Origin: Paludibaculum fermentans_A
Lineage (GTDB): Bacteria > Acidobacteriota > Terriglobia > Bryobacterales > Bryobacteraceae
Assembly: GCF_051172195.1 (NCBI RefSeq)
Contig: NZ_JBPJAQ010000001.1
Coordinates: forward strand, 5,704,001 to 5,768,000
Reading direction: 5' to 3'
DNA length: 64,000 nucleotides
A program made the translations under genes and the position numbers. Within the stretch, counting starts at the first letter, position 1; each line of letters begins with the position of its first letter. Positions 43,537-52,372 of the stretch are shown piece after piece. The notes under the pieces are model-generated. The model did not search any database. It was not told the DNA's origin and saw only the letters and a program-made list of their open reading frames with translations.

Positions 43537-44094
43537 ATGACCAAAAAGAGCTTTTCCCTCACCGTGATGGCCGCCATCGGTTCCCTGGTGGCGGTCGCCA
43601 CCCCTTCGTTCGGCAAGACCTCCACTGCCGGCAATGACACCGGCAACCCCCGGGTCATGCTCGAAGAGATGCGCAACGTTGCTTCCAACACCGCCGTCGA
43701 GGCCGACCACCTCAGTATGGACGCCCGGAATGCCGCTCTCTCCAGCGACTCGCACCTCAGCCCCCTCTGGATGCTGAAGCAGGATGTCAATGCCATGGGC
43801 AAGGAGATCTCCGCCCTCGAAGCCGAACGCGACACCCTCCAGCCCTGGGAACAGCAGGCCGTCGATAAGGTGGTGCCGCTGCTCAAGGAAGCCGCCACCA
43901 ATACGGAGGAGGCCATCGAATACTTCAATACCAACCACAACTTCCTCTGGAGCCCCCAATACCGCGGCTATGCGGATAAGGTGAAACAGGACTCCGATCA
44001 GATCGCCAGGACCCTCAAAAACTACCTCAAATATGAGAAGGTCCAAAACGAGGAACAACAGCTCCGCGGCACCATCACCCCTGGAGCCAACTGA
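43537..44094 (+). CDS. periplasmic helical protein of unknown function
   Basis: This 185-residue protein has a clear signal peptide (MTKKSFSLTVMAAIGSLVAV, cleavage after PSFG). The mature part is almost wholly helical, with heptad-like stretches (LEEMRNVASNTAVEADHLSM, AVDKVVPLLKEAATNTEEAI). It may be a four-helix periplasmic protein. The ribosome site is TAGGAG. Its stop overlaps the start of the STAS gene (TGATG), so both are made together. I do not recognise a family. Confidence 0.65.
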   Translation: MTKKSFSLTVMAAIGSLVAVATPSFGKTSTAGNDTGNPRVMLEEMRNVASNTAVEADHLSMDARNAALSSDSHLSPLWMLKQDVNAMGKEISALEAERDTLQPWEQQAVDKVVPLLKEAATNTEEAIEYFNTNHNFLWSPQYRGYADKVKQDSDQIARTLKNYLKYEKVQNEEQQLRGTITPGAN

Positions 44095-44477
44095 TGGACT
44101 CCCGGCTGACAATTCACGAGCGCGGAGGTTTCATCATCATCGACGCGCACGGGAAACTCGCCTCGACCGAAGAGCAGCACTCTCTCCACCAGCAGTTGCG
44201 CCAGTTGGTGGAGAGAGGCCGCTCCCATATCCTGCTTGACCTGTCCGCCGTGCCTTCCCTCGACATCGACGATCTCGGCGAACTCATGGTCGGCTATGTG
44301 ATGGTGACCCTCGCCGGCGGCGAACTGAGACTGCTCAACCTCACCGGCTCCACCGCCGATGTGTTGCGCACCACACGCATCATCCACCTCATCGGCGGCG
44401 CCGGAGAAATGCCGGAAGCTCCAGCACCGCCCGCGCTCCACAGTTGGCAGGCCGGCAGCGAATGGTACATCGGCTGA
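44094..44477 (+). CDS. STAS-domain protein (anti-sigma antagonist-like) with altered phosphosite
   Basis: The 127-residue product has the STAS order: LTIHERGGFIIIDAHGKLAS, ILLDLSAVPSLDIDDLGELM and GGELRLLNLTGSTADVLRTT. In antagonists the loop reads D-S-S-G-L-G with a phosphorylated Ser; here it is D-I-D-D-L-G, with Asp where a phosphoserine would carry negative charge. It might therefore be locked in one state or not act in a phospho-switch. An extra ~25-residue C-terminal tail is present. It is translationally coupled to the periplasmic helical protein. Confidence 0.78.
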   Translation: MDSRLTIHERGGFIIIDAHGKLASTEEQHSLHQQLRQLVERGRSHILLDLSAVPSLDIDDLGELMVGYVMVTLAGGELRLLNLTGSTADVLRTTRIIHLIGGAGEMPEAPAPPALHSWQAGSEWYIG

Positions 44478-44555
44478 CTTACCCGGGCGCCTGGGTTGCT
44501 TTGCTCAACTCCGGCGCCCAAACCGCCTAAACCTCCCGACAAAAGGAGCAGCGCG

Positions 44556-44765
44556 ATGGATACGCCAAACATCGGCACCTCACCTACGGCCATCAACGCT
44601 GCTCCCCCTCCAGCCGCGCGGCTGTCAGTCAGACACGGCCGGCACCTGCTCGCCGTCCTCCTCATCGACGCCGCCGGCCTCTACTGCACAGGCGGAATTC
44701 TCGCCATCGTCCTCGGCTTCACCGCCTCCATCTGCTTCTCTCACGTTCGAAGACTGGGCCGCTGA
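44556..44765 (+). CDS. small DUF3309-like membrane protein
   Basis: The 69-residue ORF has a good ribosome site (AAAGGAGCAGCGCG). It ends with a hydrophobic hairpin-like segment (LLAVLLIDAAGLYCTGGILA, then IVLGFTASICF) before a basic tail (HVRRLGR). One or two membrane helices are likely. I do not recognise a named family with certainty. It lies between the STAS gene and the HlyD-like adaptor on the same strand. Confidence 0.5.
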   Translation: MDTPNIGTSPTAINAAPPPAARLSVRHGRHLLAVLLIDAAGLYCTGGILAIVLGFTASICFSHVRRLGR

Positions 44766-44811
44766 TCGCTCTGTCCCCCCTACGCCGGCCCAGCACGGAA
44801 AGGACCTCTTC

Positions 44812-45831
44812 ATGAAACTCCACACCACGCCAGCCGTCATCCTCATCACCTCGGCCTGCCTCGTGGGCGCAGTTTGGACCCACGCCAATCAGTCCTCCAC
44901 CCACCTCTGGCAGAGTGCCGGCTCCAGCCAGGAATCGCCCGAGGCTGAGCCCCTCCACTACCCGGGTGAACTCGTCTCCGTCGCCTCCGTGCCCGTACCC
45001 GCCACCATCCTCGAACTCGAAGTGCCCCTGAACGCCCAGGTCCGCAAGGGCCAGGTCATCGGAGAGACAGAACCGCAGGCTTTGCCGGAACCGATCGCTG
45101 AGCTGGATGCTCGCGGCAACCTCGCCTCCGCCCAGGCCGCCGTCGACCAGGCCCGCGACCAACTCCGCGACATCCAGGCCCGCGCGGCCGCCTCGCGTGC
45201 CCGTGCGGAGGACCTCCGGAACCGCATGATTGGCGCGGAACTCGCGGCGGGTGAGGCAGACGAAGCAACTCAACACAGCGACATGCTCTATCGCGAAGGC
45301 ATGCAGAGCCAGTTGAAACACGACGAAGAGCTCGCCCTGCAACAGTCTGCCCGCCAACAGGTGGAAACCCAGTCGGAAGCCGCCACCCACTCCATCGGCA
45401 GGGAAGAGGAACTGGAAGCCCAGGAAACCGCTGCCCAGGCTGCCTTGCGTCAGGCCGAGGATCGCCTGCGTGCCGCCGAGTCCGCCGCCGTCAATCCCCA
45501 GGCCTCCGCCGTGCGCCTCCCCGTGATTGCCCCCGCTGACGGCTACCTGGTTCTGCGCGACCAATACTCCAGGGACTTCGAAATCGTCTCTGGGCTCACG
45601 CGCCAGGTGGAAGCCCACATCCCGCAGGCGAGTCTCTCCTCAGTCCACATCGGCCAGCTGGCTACGGTCACTCTCGACAGCCAACCGAATGTTGTGCTCC
45701 AGGCCGTCGTGGAGAAGATCGGGGAGCTGCAAGTGTCTGCAACCGGCGCGTTCTACCCCGTCACGCTATCTCTCAACAATGCCGCCGGGCTCGGCGATGA
45801 TAGCGTCCGCGTCACCATTACCCTGCAGTAA
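44812..45831 (+). CDS. HlyD/RND-type periplasmic adaptor protein
   Basis: The 339-residue protein starts with a membrane or signal segment (MKLHTTPAVILITSACLVGA). A first lipoyl half follows (PATILELEVPLNAQVRKGQV, residues ~65-90), then a long coiled coil (~100-235, rich in Ala/Glu/Gln), the second lipoyl half (VRLPVIAPADGYLVLRDQYS) and a beta-barrel end. This is the plan of membrane-fusion proteins that link an inner-membrane pump to the outer membrane. No pump gene is adjacent, so its partner is unknown. The ribosome site is AAAGGA. Confidence 0.78.
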   Translation: MKLHTTPAVILITSACLVGAVWTHANQSSTHLWQSAGSSQESPEAEPLHYPGELVSVASVPVPATILELEVPLNAQVRKGQVIGETEPQALPEPIAELDARGNLASAQAAVDQARDQLRDIQARAAASRARAEDLRNRMIGAELAAGEADEATQHSDMLYREGMQSQLKHDEELALQQSARQQVETQSEAATHSIGREEELEAQETAAQAALRQAEDRLRAAESAAVNPQASAVRLPVIAPADGYLVLRDQYSRDFEIVSGLTRQVEAHIPQASLSSVHIGQLATVTLDSQPNVVLQAVVEKIGELQVSATGAFYPVTLSLNNAAGLGDDSVRVTITLQ

Positions 45832-45841
45832 CCGCGCAGTC

Positions 45842-45871
45842 GACGGCAGCGCTCACTCGAGCGTTGCCGTC
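45842..45871. terminator. hairpin between convergent adaptor and HtrA genes
   Basis: GACGGCAGCGCTC (45842-45854) pairs with GAGCGTTGCCGTC (45859-45871) around a 4-nt loop, with one G-U pair. It begins 11 bp past the adaptor stop and covers the 3' end of the htrA-like gene, a usual place for a bidirectional terminator. No clear T-run is present on either strand. Confidence 0.4.
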
Positions 45872-47262
45872 ACATAGATCAACTGCCCCAATCGCTCCAC
45901 CAGCAGTACAATCCCGTCGCCCTGCTTCCTCTCCTTCAATATCGCCTTCAACTCGTCCAGCGACGCCACTGGCTTGGTGTTCACCTCATAGATCACATCA
46001 CCTGCCAGCAAGCCCGGATTCAAGCCCGCATACTCCGCCGGCACAGCAGCTACGGCCACCCCCGACAGCCGCCGCAGGTCCGTCAGGATCGCCGTCACCT
46101 TCTCATCCACGGTCACGGCGAGAATCCCCAGTTCCCGCACCAGTGCCGCATCATAGCCGGCTTGGTCCGCCAGCAGGCTGGGTTCGTTCTTTCGCTCCAG
46201 CACAGCCACGGTCTTCGTCATTTCTTCTTTGCCGCGCTGGAAAACGATCTTCAACTCGTCGCCCGGGGCCCGTTGGAATACCGTCAACGCGAGATCCCGC
46301 ACCTCTCGGATCGGCTTGCCGTCAATCGAGATCAGCACATCGCCCGGCTGCAGTCCGGCCGCATCAGCAGCCCCGTGCGGTGCCACATCCGACAGAATCA
46401 CGCCCGAGTCGCGATCCAGCCCCAGCCCCGCGGCCAGCGCCGGAGTGATCGCCTCCGGCAGTACTCCAATAGCGCCCCGCCGCACCCGTCCGTCCTTCCG
46501 CAGCTTCTGGTAAACGTCTTTGGCGAGATTCGCGGGGATTGCAAATCCAATGCCTTCACTGCCGCCCGACTCCGTATAGATCATCGTGTTGATCCCGACA
46601 ATCCGTCCCTCGATATCCAACAGCGGACCGCCGCTGTTTCCAGGATTAATCGGAGCATCTGTCTGGATGTAAACCATCGGGCTCTCCGGCTTCAGTTGCC
46701 GCAGCGTCGCACTTACCACGCCATGCGTCAGCGTATTCTGCAACCCCAACGGACTCCCCATGGCCATCACCAGCCGCCCCTGCCGCAAGGTGTCTGAATT
46801 CACAAAGGAAAGCGTCGGCAGGTTCGCGCCCTCAATCTTGAGCACCGCAATATCCACCTGCCGGTCGAGGCCGATCAGCTTCGCCGGCAGCAGATGCCCA
46901 TGCGGAGCCTGACCCTTCTCATCCACCCGCAGCACCTTCACATCAATGCGCCGCGCGTTCTGCACTACATGCGCATTGGTGACGATATATCCGTCCGGAT
47001 CCACAATGACGCCGGACCCCGTCGCCTCCTGCTCCGACACAAACCCCATGCGCTGCGAATCGCCCTGGCCCACCGGAGCAACCCTCTGTACAAGGATCTG
47101 CACCACTGCCGGACTCGCCGCCTCGGCCAGTTGCTCCATCGCCTCGCTGTAGTCGGACAACGACTTCGACGCCGCAATAATAGGCGCCTTCGTTCGCGTC
47201 TGCGCCAATCCTGGCACCATCGCGAACACCACCAGCAAGCTATACCCAATCGGCTTCAGCAT
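45853..47262 (-). CDS. HtrA/DegP-type serine protease with two PDZ domains
   Basis: The 469-residue protein has a signal peptide (MLKPIGYSLLVVFAMVPGLA). The trypsin-like domain has His in IVTNAHVV, Asp in RQVDIAVLKI and Ser in INPGNSGGPLLD. Two PDZ-like regions follow (RRGAIGVLPEAITPALAAGL, then ALVRELGILAVTVDEKVTAI). The last one (AGLNPGLLAGDVIYEVNTKP) is complete. Such enzymes degrade or refold misfolded periplasmic proteins. GGAGGAAATAGAGCAA precedes ATG 47262. It is monocistronic and convergent with the adaptor gene. Confidence 0.9.
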   Translation of the reverse strand: MLKPIGYSLLVVFAMVPGLAQTRTKAPIIAASKSLSDYSEAMEQLAEAASPAVVQILVQRVAPVGQGDSQRMGFVSEQEATGSGVIVDPDGYIVTNAHVVQNARRIDVKVLRVDEKGQAPHGHLLPAKLIGLDRQVDIAVLKIEGANLPTLSFVNSDTLRQGRLVMAMGSPLGLQNTLTHGVVSATLRQLKPESPMVYIQTDAPINPGNSGGPLLDIEGRIVGINTMIYTESGGSEGIGFAIPANLAKDVYQKLRKDGRVRRGAIGVLPEAITPALAAGLGLDRDSGVILSDVAPHGAADAAGLQPGDVLISIDGKPIREVRDLALTVFQRAPGDELKIVFQRGKEEMTKTVAVLERKNEPSLLADQAGYDAALVRELGILAVTVDEKVTAILTDLRRLSGVAVAAVPAEYAGLNPGLLAGDVIYEVNTKPVASLDELKAILKERKQGDGIVLLVERLGQLIYVTATLE

Positions 47263-47371
47263 TTGCTCTATTTCCTCCGCCCCGGTTGGGCCAGCGGTCG
47301 GGCCGCTGCAATATACGTCTAGTCTTTGGATGATATGAGTCACCATCCAGTTTCTTCGTAAGATTTGTAAT

Positions 47372-47414
47372 AAAAAAACCGGCCCAAGTCCTTGATTCAG
47401 GGCCTTGGGCCGGT
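47372..47414 (-). terminator. Rho-independent terminator of the PEGA protein gene
   Basis: On the minus strand ACCGGCCCAAG (47414-47404) pairs perfectly with CTTGGGCCGGT (47388-47378), followed by a run of seven T. The 11-bp G+C stem and T-tract make a textbook intrinsic terminator, ~50 bp past the stop of the gene at 47462. Confidence 0.9.
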
Positions 47415-47461
47415 TTGTGTTCGAAATCGGGGGGCGCGCTCTTCACCCTGCCGCCGCAGCC

Positions 47462-47908
47462 TCAAGACTTCGGCTCCAGCCGCAGTTCGGGCCGCACCTT
47501 CATCGTCTTGCCGTTCACCACATAGATCTGTTGCGCGAACGCTTCACGCCCCGCACTCCGCACTTCCAGCTTGTACGAGCCCTGCTTCAGCCACATCGAC
47601 TTCAGCTCGCCCGTCGTGCCGGCATACGAGCCGTTCACATAAACCTCGGCGTCTTTCACCTTCGTGTCCAACTTCACCTGGCCCGCATTCGGATGCGTCA
47701 CCATCGGGTAGCCGCCGTAGAAATACGGATCATATCCGTAACCCCACGGACCCCACCCGCCCCCATAACCAAACCCACCCCGGAAATAGCGCGGGCCCGC
47801 ACTCGCGGGTAAGGCCATTATCAGGGCGGCGGACACCAACAGCAGCTTGCGCAGCATCGTGAATCCGAAGTGACGTCCCGCGTCGCCCCTGCCATTTGTG
47901 AGTGTCAT
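47462..47908 (-). CDS. exported PEGA-domain protein
   Basis: The 148-residue product has a secretion signal that starts late (MLRKLLLVSAALIMALPASA, from residue 18). A Gly/Tyr/Trp-rich stretch (YGGGWGPWGYGYDPYFYGGY) follows, then a PEGA domain (GQVKLDTKVKDAEVYVNGSY, AGTTGELKSMWLKQGSYKLE). PEGA domains are small surface-associated beta folds. ATG 47908 has an excellent AAGGAGAG site, so the signal has an unusually long leader; an internal ATG at 47857 would give a standard one. Confidence 0.8.
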   Translation of the reverse strand: MTLTNGRGDAGRHFGFTMLRKLLLVSAALIMALPASAGPRYFRGGFGYGGGWGPWGYGYDPYFYGGYPMVTHPNAGQVKLDTKVKDAEVYVNGSYAGTTGELKSMWLKQGSYKLEVRSAGREAFAQQIYVVNGKTMKVRPELRLEPKS

Positions 47909-48139
47909 TTGCTTACTCTCCTTATCAGCACTTTGCTTCTTGCTCGGTCACCCCTATGGACGCTGCACCCCCCACCCGCGTAGCTAGCCTCGGTCGGGTA
48001 TTCCCATTCCCTTCGATTCAGTAGGCTCGCCTCCATTCCTTCCGGGATCTCTCGCGCAGGCTTACAATGCTGAATAGAACTGCAGCGGCCCGGTTCCGCT
48101 GCTCTGGTGTTCAATTCACATCGCGAGGCCCCCACTCCC

Positions 48140-49123
48140 GTGCCCGATCAACCTCCCGCCGACCTCTGGTCACTGTGCGATCTGCAGACCCCCTGGTGCA
48201 TCCATACCGCCGCCACCCTACGCCTCGCCCATCACATGGACGCCGGCCTCTCGCACGTGAAGGAAATCGCCGCCGCCGCCCAATGCGATCCCTACGTCCT
48301 CGACTGCCTGCTCGGCTACCTCGTCTCCCGAGGCGTCTTCGAGCAGACCGGTCCTGGCCGCTATGTCCTCAATGAAGCCGCCAAAGGGCTGCTCGATCCC
48401 GGGATGCTCATCGGCCTCGACCTCGACGGTTTCGGCGGCCGCATGGCCCACGCCTGGGGCACCATGCTCAGCTACGTCCGCACCGGTCGCCCTGCCTATC
48501 ACCAGCTCTTCGGCCGCGGCTTCTGGGAAGATCTCGAAGCCAATCCGCCCATTGCCGCTCAGTTCGACGCCCTCATCGGGCCGCAGGGCCACGGCACACC
48601 CAATCCGCATTTCGACATCACCGGCGGCTGGGACTCCATCCGGACCGTGGTCGACCTGGGCGGCGGCACCGGAGCCATGCTGGCCGAACTGCTGCGGGTC
48701 CATCCGCATATCCACGGGACCTTGCTGGACCAGCCCGGCACCGTAGCCAGGGCCAGCGAAATCCTGCAGTCCGCCGGAGTCGCCGGCCGTGCCACGCTTT
48801 GCGGCCAAAGCTTCTTCGATCCGCTCCCGCCCGGCGCGGACATCTACCTGCTGAGGGGCATCCTCAACGATTGGCCGGATGCCGAAACAGTAGCCATCCT
48901 GACGCGGGCGGCGGAAGCGGCACGTCCCAACGGCCGGGTAGTCATCCTCAAGAGCGTGAGCCCCGACACCGGCACCCGCACCGTTACCATAGAGATGGTG
49001 CTCCTGGCGGGCAAGCACCGCACCCTGGAGGAATTCAAGGAATTGGCACAACAGGCAGGACTCGAAGTGTCATCCGCCGGACCCCAGTCCGCCTACTACG
49101 TAGTCGAGTGCCGGCCGGCATAA
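48140..49123 (+). CDS. SAM-dependent O-methyltransferase, plant-type/AcmB-like
   Basis: The ~327-residue protein has an N-terminal winged-helix dimerisation domain (VKEIAAAAQCDPYVLDCLLG, LVSRGVFEQTGPGRYVLNEA) and a Rossmann methyltransferase domain. Motif I is TVVDLGGGTGAMLAEL; LLDQPGTVARASEIL and YLLRGILNDWPDAET follow as in O-methyltransferases of natural-product pathways. The substrate is unknown and no pathway genes are adjacent. The start may be GTG 48140 or GTG 48107; neither has a strong ribosome site. It is divergent from the PEGA gene. Confidence 0.8.
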   Translation: MPDQPPADLWSLCDLQTPWCIHTAATLRLAHHMDAGLSHVKEIAAAAQCDPYVLDCLLGYLVSRGVFEQTGPGRYVLNEAAKGLLDPGMLIGLDLDGFGGRMAHAWGTMLSYVRTGRPAYHQLFGRGFWEDLEANPPIAAQFDALIGPQGHGTPNPHFDITGGWDSIRTVVDLGGGTGAMLAELLRVHPHIHGTLLDQPGTVARASEILQSAGVAGRATLCGQSFFDPLPPGADIYLLRGILNDWPDAETVAILTRAAEAARPNGRVVILKSVSPDTGTRTVTIEMVLLAGKHRTLEEFKELAQQAGLEVSSAGPQSAYYVVECRPA

Positions 49124-49325
49124 GCCCCGATCCTAATGGGAGCCAGCCTGCCCGGGCGGGCCACCAAATCGGAGCAAATCGCAACGAACCACGACCGTAA
49201 GGAAGTGGTCCCATCCGAGCTGCGAACCGCGACTGGCAAGGAGCGGGCCACGGCCGCCGGAGCGTCTTCCAAGTCCAGCGACACAATCATTCGCTAAGCG
49301 CGAACCAGAACCAATCCCACCCCCA

Positions 49326-51110
49326 CTACCGCCCCAGGAACGTCTCCAACTTCGCAACTTCGCGTTCCCCTAAGTCGAGATACTTCTTTCCACCAGCGAG
49401 ATCGCCCGCCTTGATGGCCGTCTCGCACTCGTCCAGGTAAAACTCCATCCGTTGCGATGCCGTATTGATATCCCCGCGCAGCCCCAATCCCTGCCTCGCC
49501 TGCGCCTGTTTCAACCGTTCCAGGCTGCTCTTCACCGAATTCGCCCGAGTCCCCAGCAGCATCAACTGCTCCCGCATATCCCGCAGCGCCGCTCCGGAAG
49601 CCTCCGCCGCCGGATTGGCCGCGTTGTTCACCGGAGCCTGCTGCACCACCGGAGGAGCGCTCACCTCCGGACTCTGCGCCCCGCCCGCCGGCTGATTCGA
49701 CGCATACCCCGGCCGCGCCCCAGCTGGTTCCGTATGCGGCCGCCCGCCGCCCCCTGCTGGCGTCACCGGAGCCACCGGGCTCGTCTCCCGGCCGCCCGAC
49801 GCAACCGGTTGGCTCACCGGCGCCTGGCCAGGTCCTGATCCCGAAGCCGCCCCGTTCGCGGCACCGCCCGCCCCCTCCACTCGAGGTGGTTGCGCACTGC
49901 CGCCACCCGCCGCTTCCTGCCCGGAAACTACACTCTGCTGTGGGCCGCCCGCCTGGGTCCGGAACAGCTTAGGAATCTGGATCGCACCCACAATCAGTAC
50001 GCCCACGGTAACCAGCGACCCAATCGCGATATACAAACCCCGGTTGCCCAAAGGCCGGCCCGGAGGCACCTCCGCCGCCGCGGCATAAGCCGGAGCAGGG
50101 AACTCAGGCGCCGCCGCCGAGACCGGGGATTGCATAAACGCCGAAGCCGAAAGCGGTGCCCCGGCCGTACTCGGGGCAACCACACCGCCGGCAGTCGCTT
50201 GTGGTGGCGGAATCGGAGCCGCCTCGGGAACCGCAGCCGCGTTGGCAGGCAATGCCGCGACGGCCGGCCGCGTCACCGTCGCATGCCCCGTGCCCAGCAC
50301 ACTCTCCAGCGCCCGCAGCATCGCCGCCGCTGATTGGAACCGCCGTTCCCGGTCCTTCTCAATCGCCGTCAGGATAATATCGTTCAACGCCTGCGGCACG
50401 TTCGGGTCGATCTCAATCGGTGGCACAGGTACCTGTTTCAGGTGCGCCACCATTAGCGAATAGTCGCTGTCGCCCAGGAATGGCCGCCGCCCGGTCACAA
50501 TCTCATACAACGAGATGCCCAGCGCGTAGATGTCGGCCCGGTGGTCCAGATCCGTCGCGCCCTCAATCTGCTCGGGCGACATATACGGCAGCGAGCCCAC
50601 CGTGAATCCCGTCTTCGTCAGCGACTGGTCCTGCTTCAGCTTCGCAATCCCGAAGTCCAGCAGCTTCACCACGCCTTCCGTGGTCACCATGATGTTCGCC
50701 GGCTTCAGGTCCCGGTGGATCACCCCCGCGGCGTGCGCATAGGCCAGCGCGCCCAAAACCTGGCACATCAGCTCCGCCGCCTTCTGCGGAGGCGCCGGCC
50801 CCACCTTCAGCAGCCGCTCCAGGGTTGTCCCCTCGACATACTCCATCACCATCAGCACCTGGTTCTCCACACGCAATGCCGTGTGCAGCCCCGCGATGTT
50901 CCGGTGCGTCAGCCGCGCCTGGACCTTGATCTCTCGCAGAAAACGTTCGGCCTGGTCCTGCTCTTCGCCCGCATTCATCAGCAGGACTTTGAGTGCCTCT
51001 ATCCGCTCCGTCAGTACATTGCGGACCTTATAGACCTTCCCCATTCCGCCTGCGCCCAGAATGGAAATGATCTCGTAGTCGCCGATGCGTGAACCAATCG
51101 CGTAGTCCAT
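49326..51110 (-). CDS. membrane Ser/Thr protein kinase
   Basis: The 594-residue protein has a complete PknB-type kinase domain (~11-275): GAGGMGKV 19-26, Lys41, HRDLKPAN 132-139, DFG 152-154, MSPEQ. A Pro/Ala-rich linker, one membrane helix (YIAIGSLVTVGVLIVGAIQI, ~360-380), a long Gly/Pro/Ala-rich low-complexity stretch and a helical C-terminal domain (~500-594) follow, the last being extracytoplasmic. It starts 9 bp after the CsgG-like gene and may end the long minus-strand unit. The signal sensed is unknown. Confidence 0.9.
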   Translation of the reverse strand: MDYAIGSRIGDYEIISILGAGGMGKVYKVRNVLTERIEALKVLLMNAGEEQDQAERFLREIKVQARLTHRNIAGLHTALRVENQVLMVMEYVEGTTLERLLKVGPAPPQKAAELMCQVLGALAYAHAAGVIHRDLKPANIMVTTEGVVKLLDFGIAKLKQDQSLTKTGFTVGSLPYMSPEQIEGATDLDHRADIYALGISLYEIVTGRRPFLGDSDYSLMVAHLKQVPVPPIEIDPNVPQALNDIILTAIEKDRERRFQSAAAMLRALESVLGTGHATVTRPAVAALPANAAAVPEAAPIPPPQATAGGVVAPSTAGAPLSASAFMQSPVSAAAPEFPAPAYAAAAEVPPGRPLGNRGLYIAIGSLVTVGVLIVGAIQIPKLFRTQAGGPQQSVVSGQEAAGGGSAQPPRVEGAGGAANGAASGSGPGQAPVSQPVASGGRETSPVAPVTPAGGGGRPHTEPAGARPGYASNQPAGGAQSPEVSAPPVVQQAPVNNAANPAAEASGAALRDMREQLMLLGTRANSVKSSLERLKQAQARQGLGLRGDINTASQRMEFYLDECETAIKAGDLAGGKKYLDLGEREVAKLETFLGR

Positions 51111-51119
51111 CGCGGGGCC

Positions 51120-52103
51120 TCAGTTTGCAGTCTTTACCGCATCGCCGACCTTCAATGGCGATGTGCCCGCATAGGTGCCCACGGCGGCCAGGTCGTCCAC
51201 GTCGGTGATGGTCACCCAGCCGACAGTCTCTTCGATGCGCCGGATCACCTTGCCCGTGGCCGGGTCCTTGATCTCGCGTGTCACCTTCACTACCTGGAAC
51301 TTATCCCCAAGCGCCACGCCCGCCTTCTTGCCGACGTTCAGCGTGATTGTTTGCCCGCTGACATCCGCCACCAGGCCTTCGATCATGCGCGCATGAGCCG
51401 GAATCGCCGACGAATTGCCCTGCAGTTGTGTCGCTGTCGACGCCACCGCTTGGGCCGTCGCCTCGCCCAGGATCGAGCTCGCAAATTGCGAACTGCCCAT
51501 GCTGTAGCCCGCGCCGCCCGCTGAACTGTAGCTGCCGCCCGACCCCAGCAACGAAGCACCCGACCGCTTCGACTCGCCCTTGCCAGTGAAGGCCGCGAAA
51601 ATCTGCGCCGTGTCCGTCCCGATGATCCTCGCGCTGATCGCCACCACTGCCTTCGCTTCCTTCTTGCCGACACCGCCCAAACCGTAGCGCGAAGCCATGC
51701 CCCCCAGCGCGCCGCCGCCTACGCTTGTCTCTCTGTCATCACGCCCGAACTGCGTGATGCTGCCCATGATGATTGCGTCCACGCCCAGCAGCTTGCCAAT
51801 CTTGGCCGCCGTCGCCGCATCCGCGCGATCGCTGTTCGAAAGGTTCTGTTCGGCCATCACCTTATCCAGCGTCTTGCGCTCGTACACCGTGTACACGCCG
51901 CTCTGGACCAACTTCTCCACCAGCAGGTCCGCGATGCCCTTGCCGATATCGACGTTACCGCCGAATATCGCCGACACTCCGCCCTGCACGGTTCCGTAGT
52001 CAAAATCCAGGACAGCGACCTTCTTCTTAGGCGGAGCCGTTTGTGCCAGGCAGCTGAAAGCCACTGCTCCAGCCAGCACCGTCCTCAAAATCAAGTTGTT
52101 CAT
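51120..52103 (-). CDS. CsgG/HfaB-family envelope protein
   Basis: The 327-residue product has a signal peptide (MNNLILRTVLAGAVAFSCLA). The CsgG pattern follows: KKKVAVLDFDYG, GKGIADLLVEKLVQSGVYTV and YERKTLDKVMAEQNLSNSDR, then GVDAIIMGSITQFG. A Gly/Ser-rich loop (~190-220) follows. The C-terminus adds a beta-rich domain (ADVSGQTITLNVGKKAGVAL). CsgG proteins form outer-membrane pores or bind at that membrane; the Cys for lipidation is not in an obvious lipobox (FSCLAQ). The ribosome site is GGAGGGCGTGTT. Confidence 0.8.
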   Translation of the reverse strand: MNNLILRTVLAGAVAFSCLAQTAPPKKKVAVLDFDYGTVQGGVSAIFGGNVDIGKGIADLLVEKLVQSGVYTVYERKTLDKVMAEQNLSNSDRADAATAAKIGKLLGVDAIIMGSITQFGRDDRETSVGGGALGGMASRYGLGGVGKKEAKAVVAISARIIGTDTAQIFAAFTGKGESKRSGASLLGSGGSYSSAGGAGYSMGSSQFASSILGEATAQAVASTATQLQGNSSAIPAHARMIEGLVADVSGQTITLNVGKKAGVALGDKFQVVKVTREIKDPATGKVIRRIEETVGWVTITDVDDLAAVGTYAGTSPLKVGDAVKTAN

Positions 52104-52272
52104 AACACGCCCTCCGTGTACCCCAGTATATGGTGTTCAAGCGGTTTTCCGTCCGCCGCTATTTGGAAGGCAAACAAAATCGGAAGACTCGCGAGCAAGG
52201 AAAGCCCATCCTCCGCAATGCGATACACCGGAACCCCAGTCCGGGAGCCGCCCAACTCTCCCCCCACCATTA

Positions 52273-52292
52273 CCCCCGGCGCTAGCCGGGGG
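52273..52292. terminator. perfect G+C hairpin between the ABC permease and CsgG-like genes
   Basis: CCCCCGGC (52273-52280) and GCCGGGGG (52285-52292) form a perfect 8-bp stem around GCTA. It stands in the 269-bp gap that breaks the otherwise overlapping minus-strand genes. It could be an attenuator, a processing site or a dispersed palindromic repeat; no T-run follows. Confidence 0.4.
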
Positions 52293-52372
52293 CCCGCCGC
52301 AACTAGAAAGAAACTTCCATCCCAACGAAAACGGCCGCAAGCCCACCCAATCCGGGAGCCACCCACACCCCC

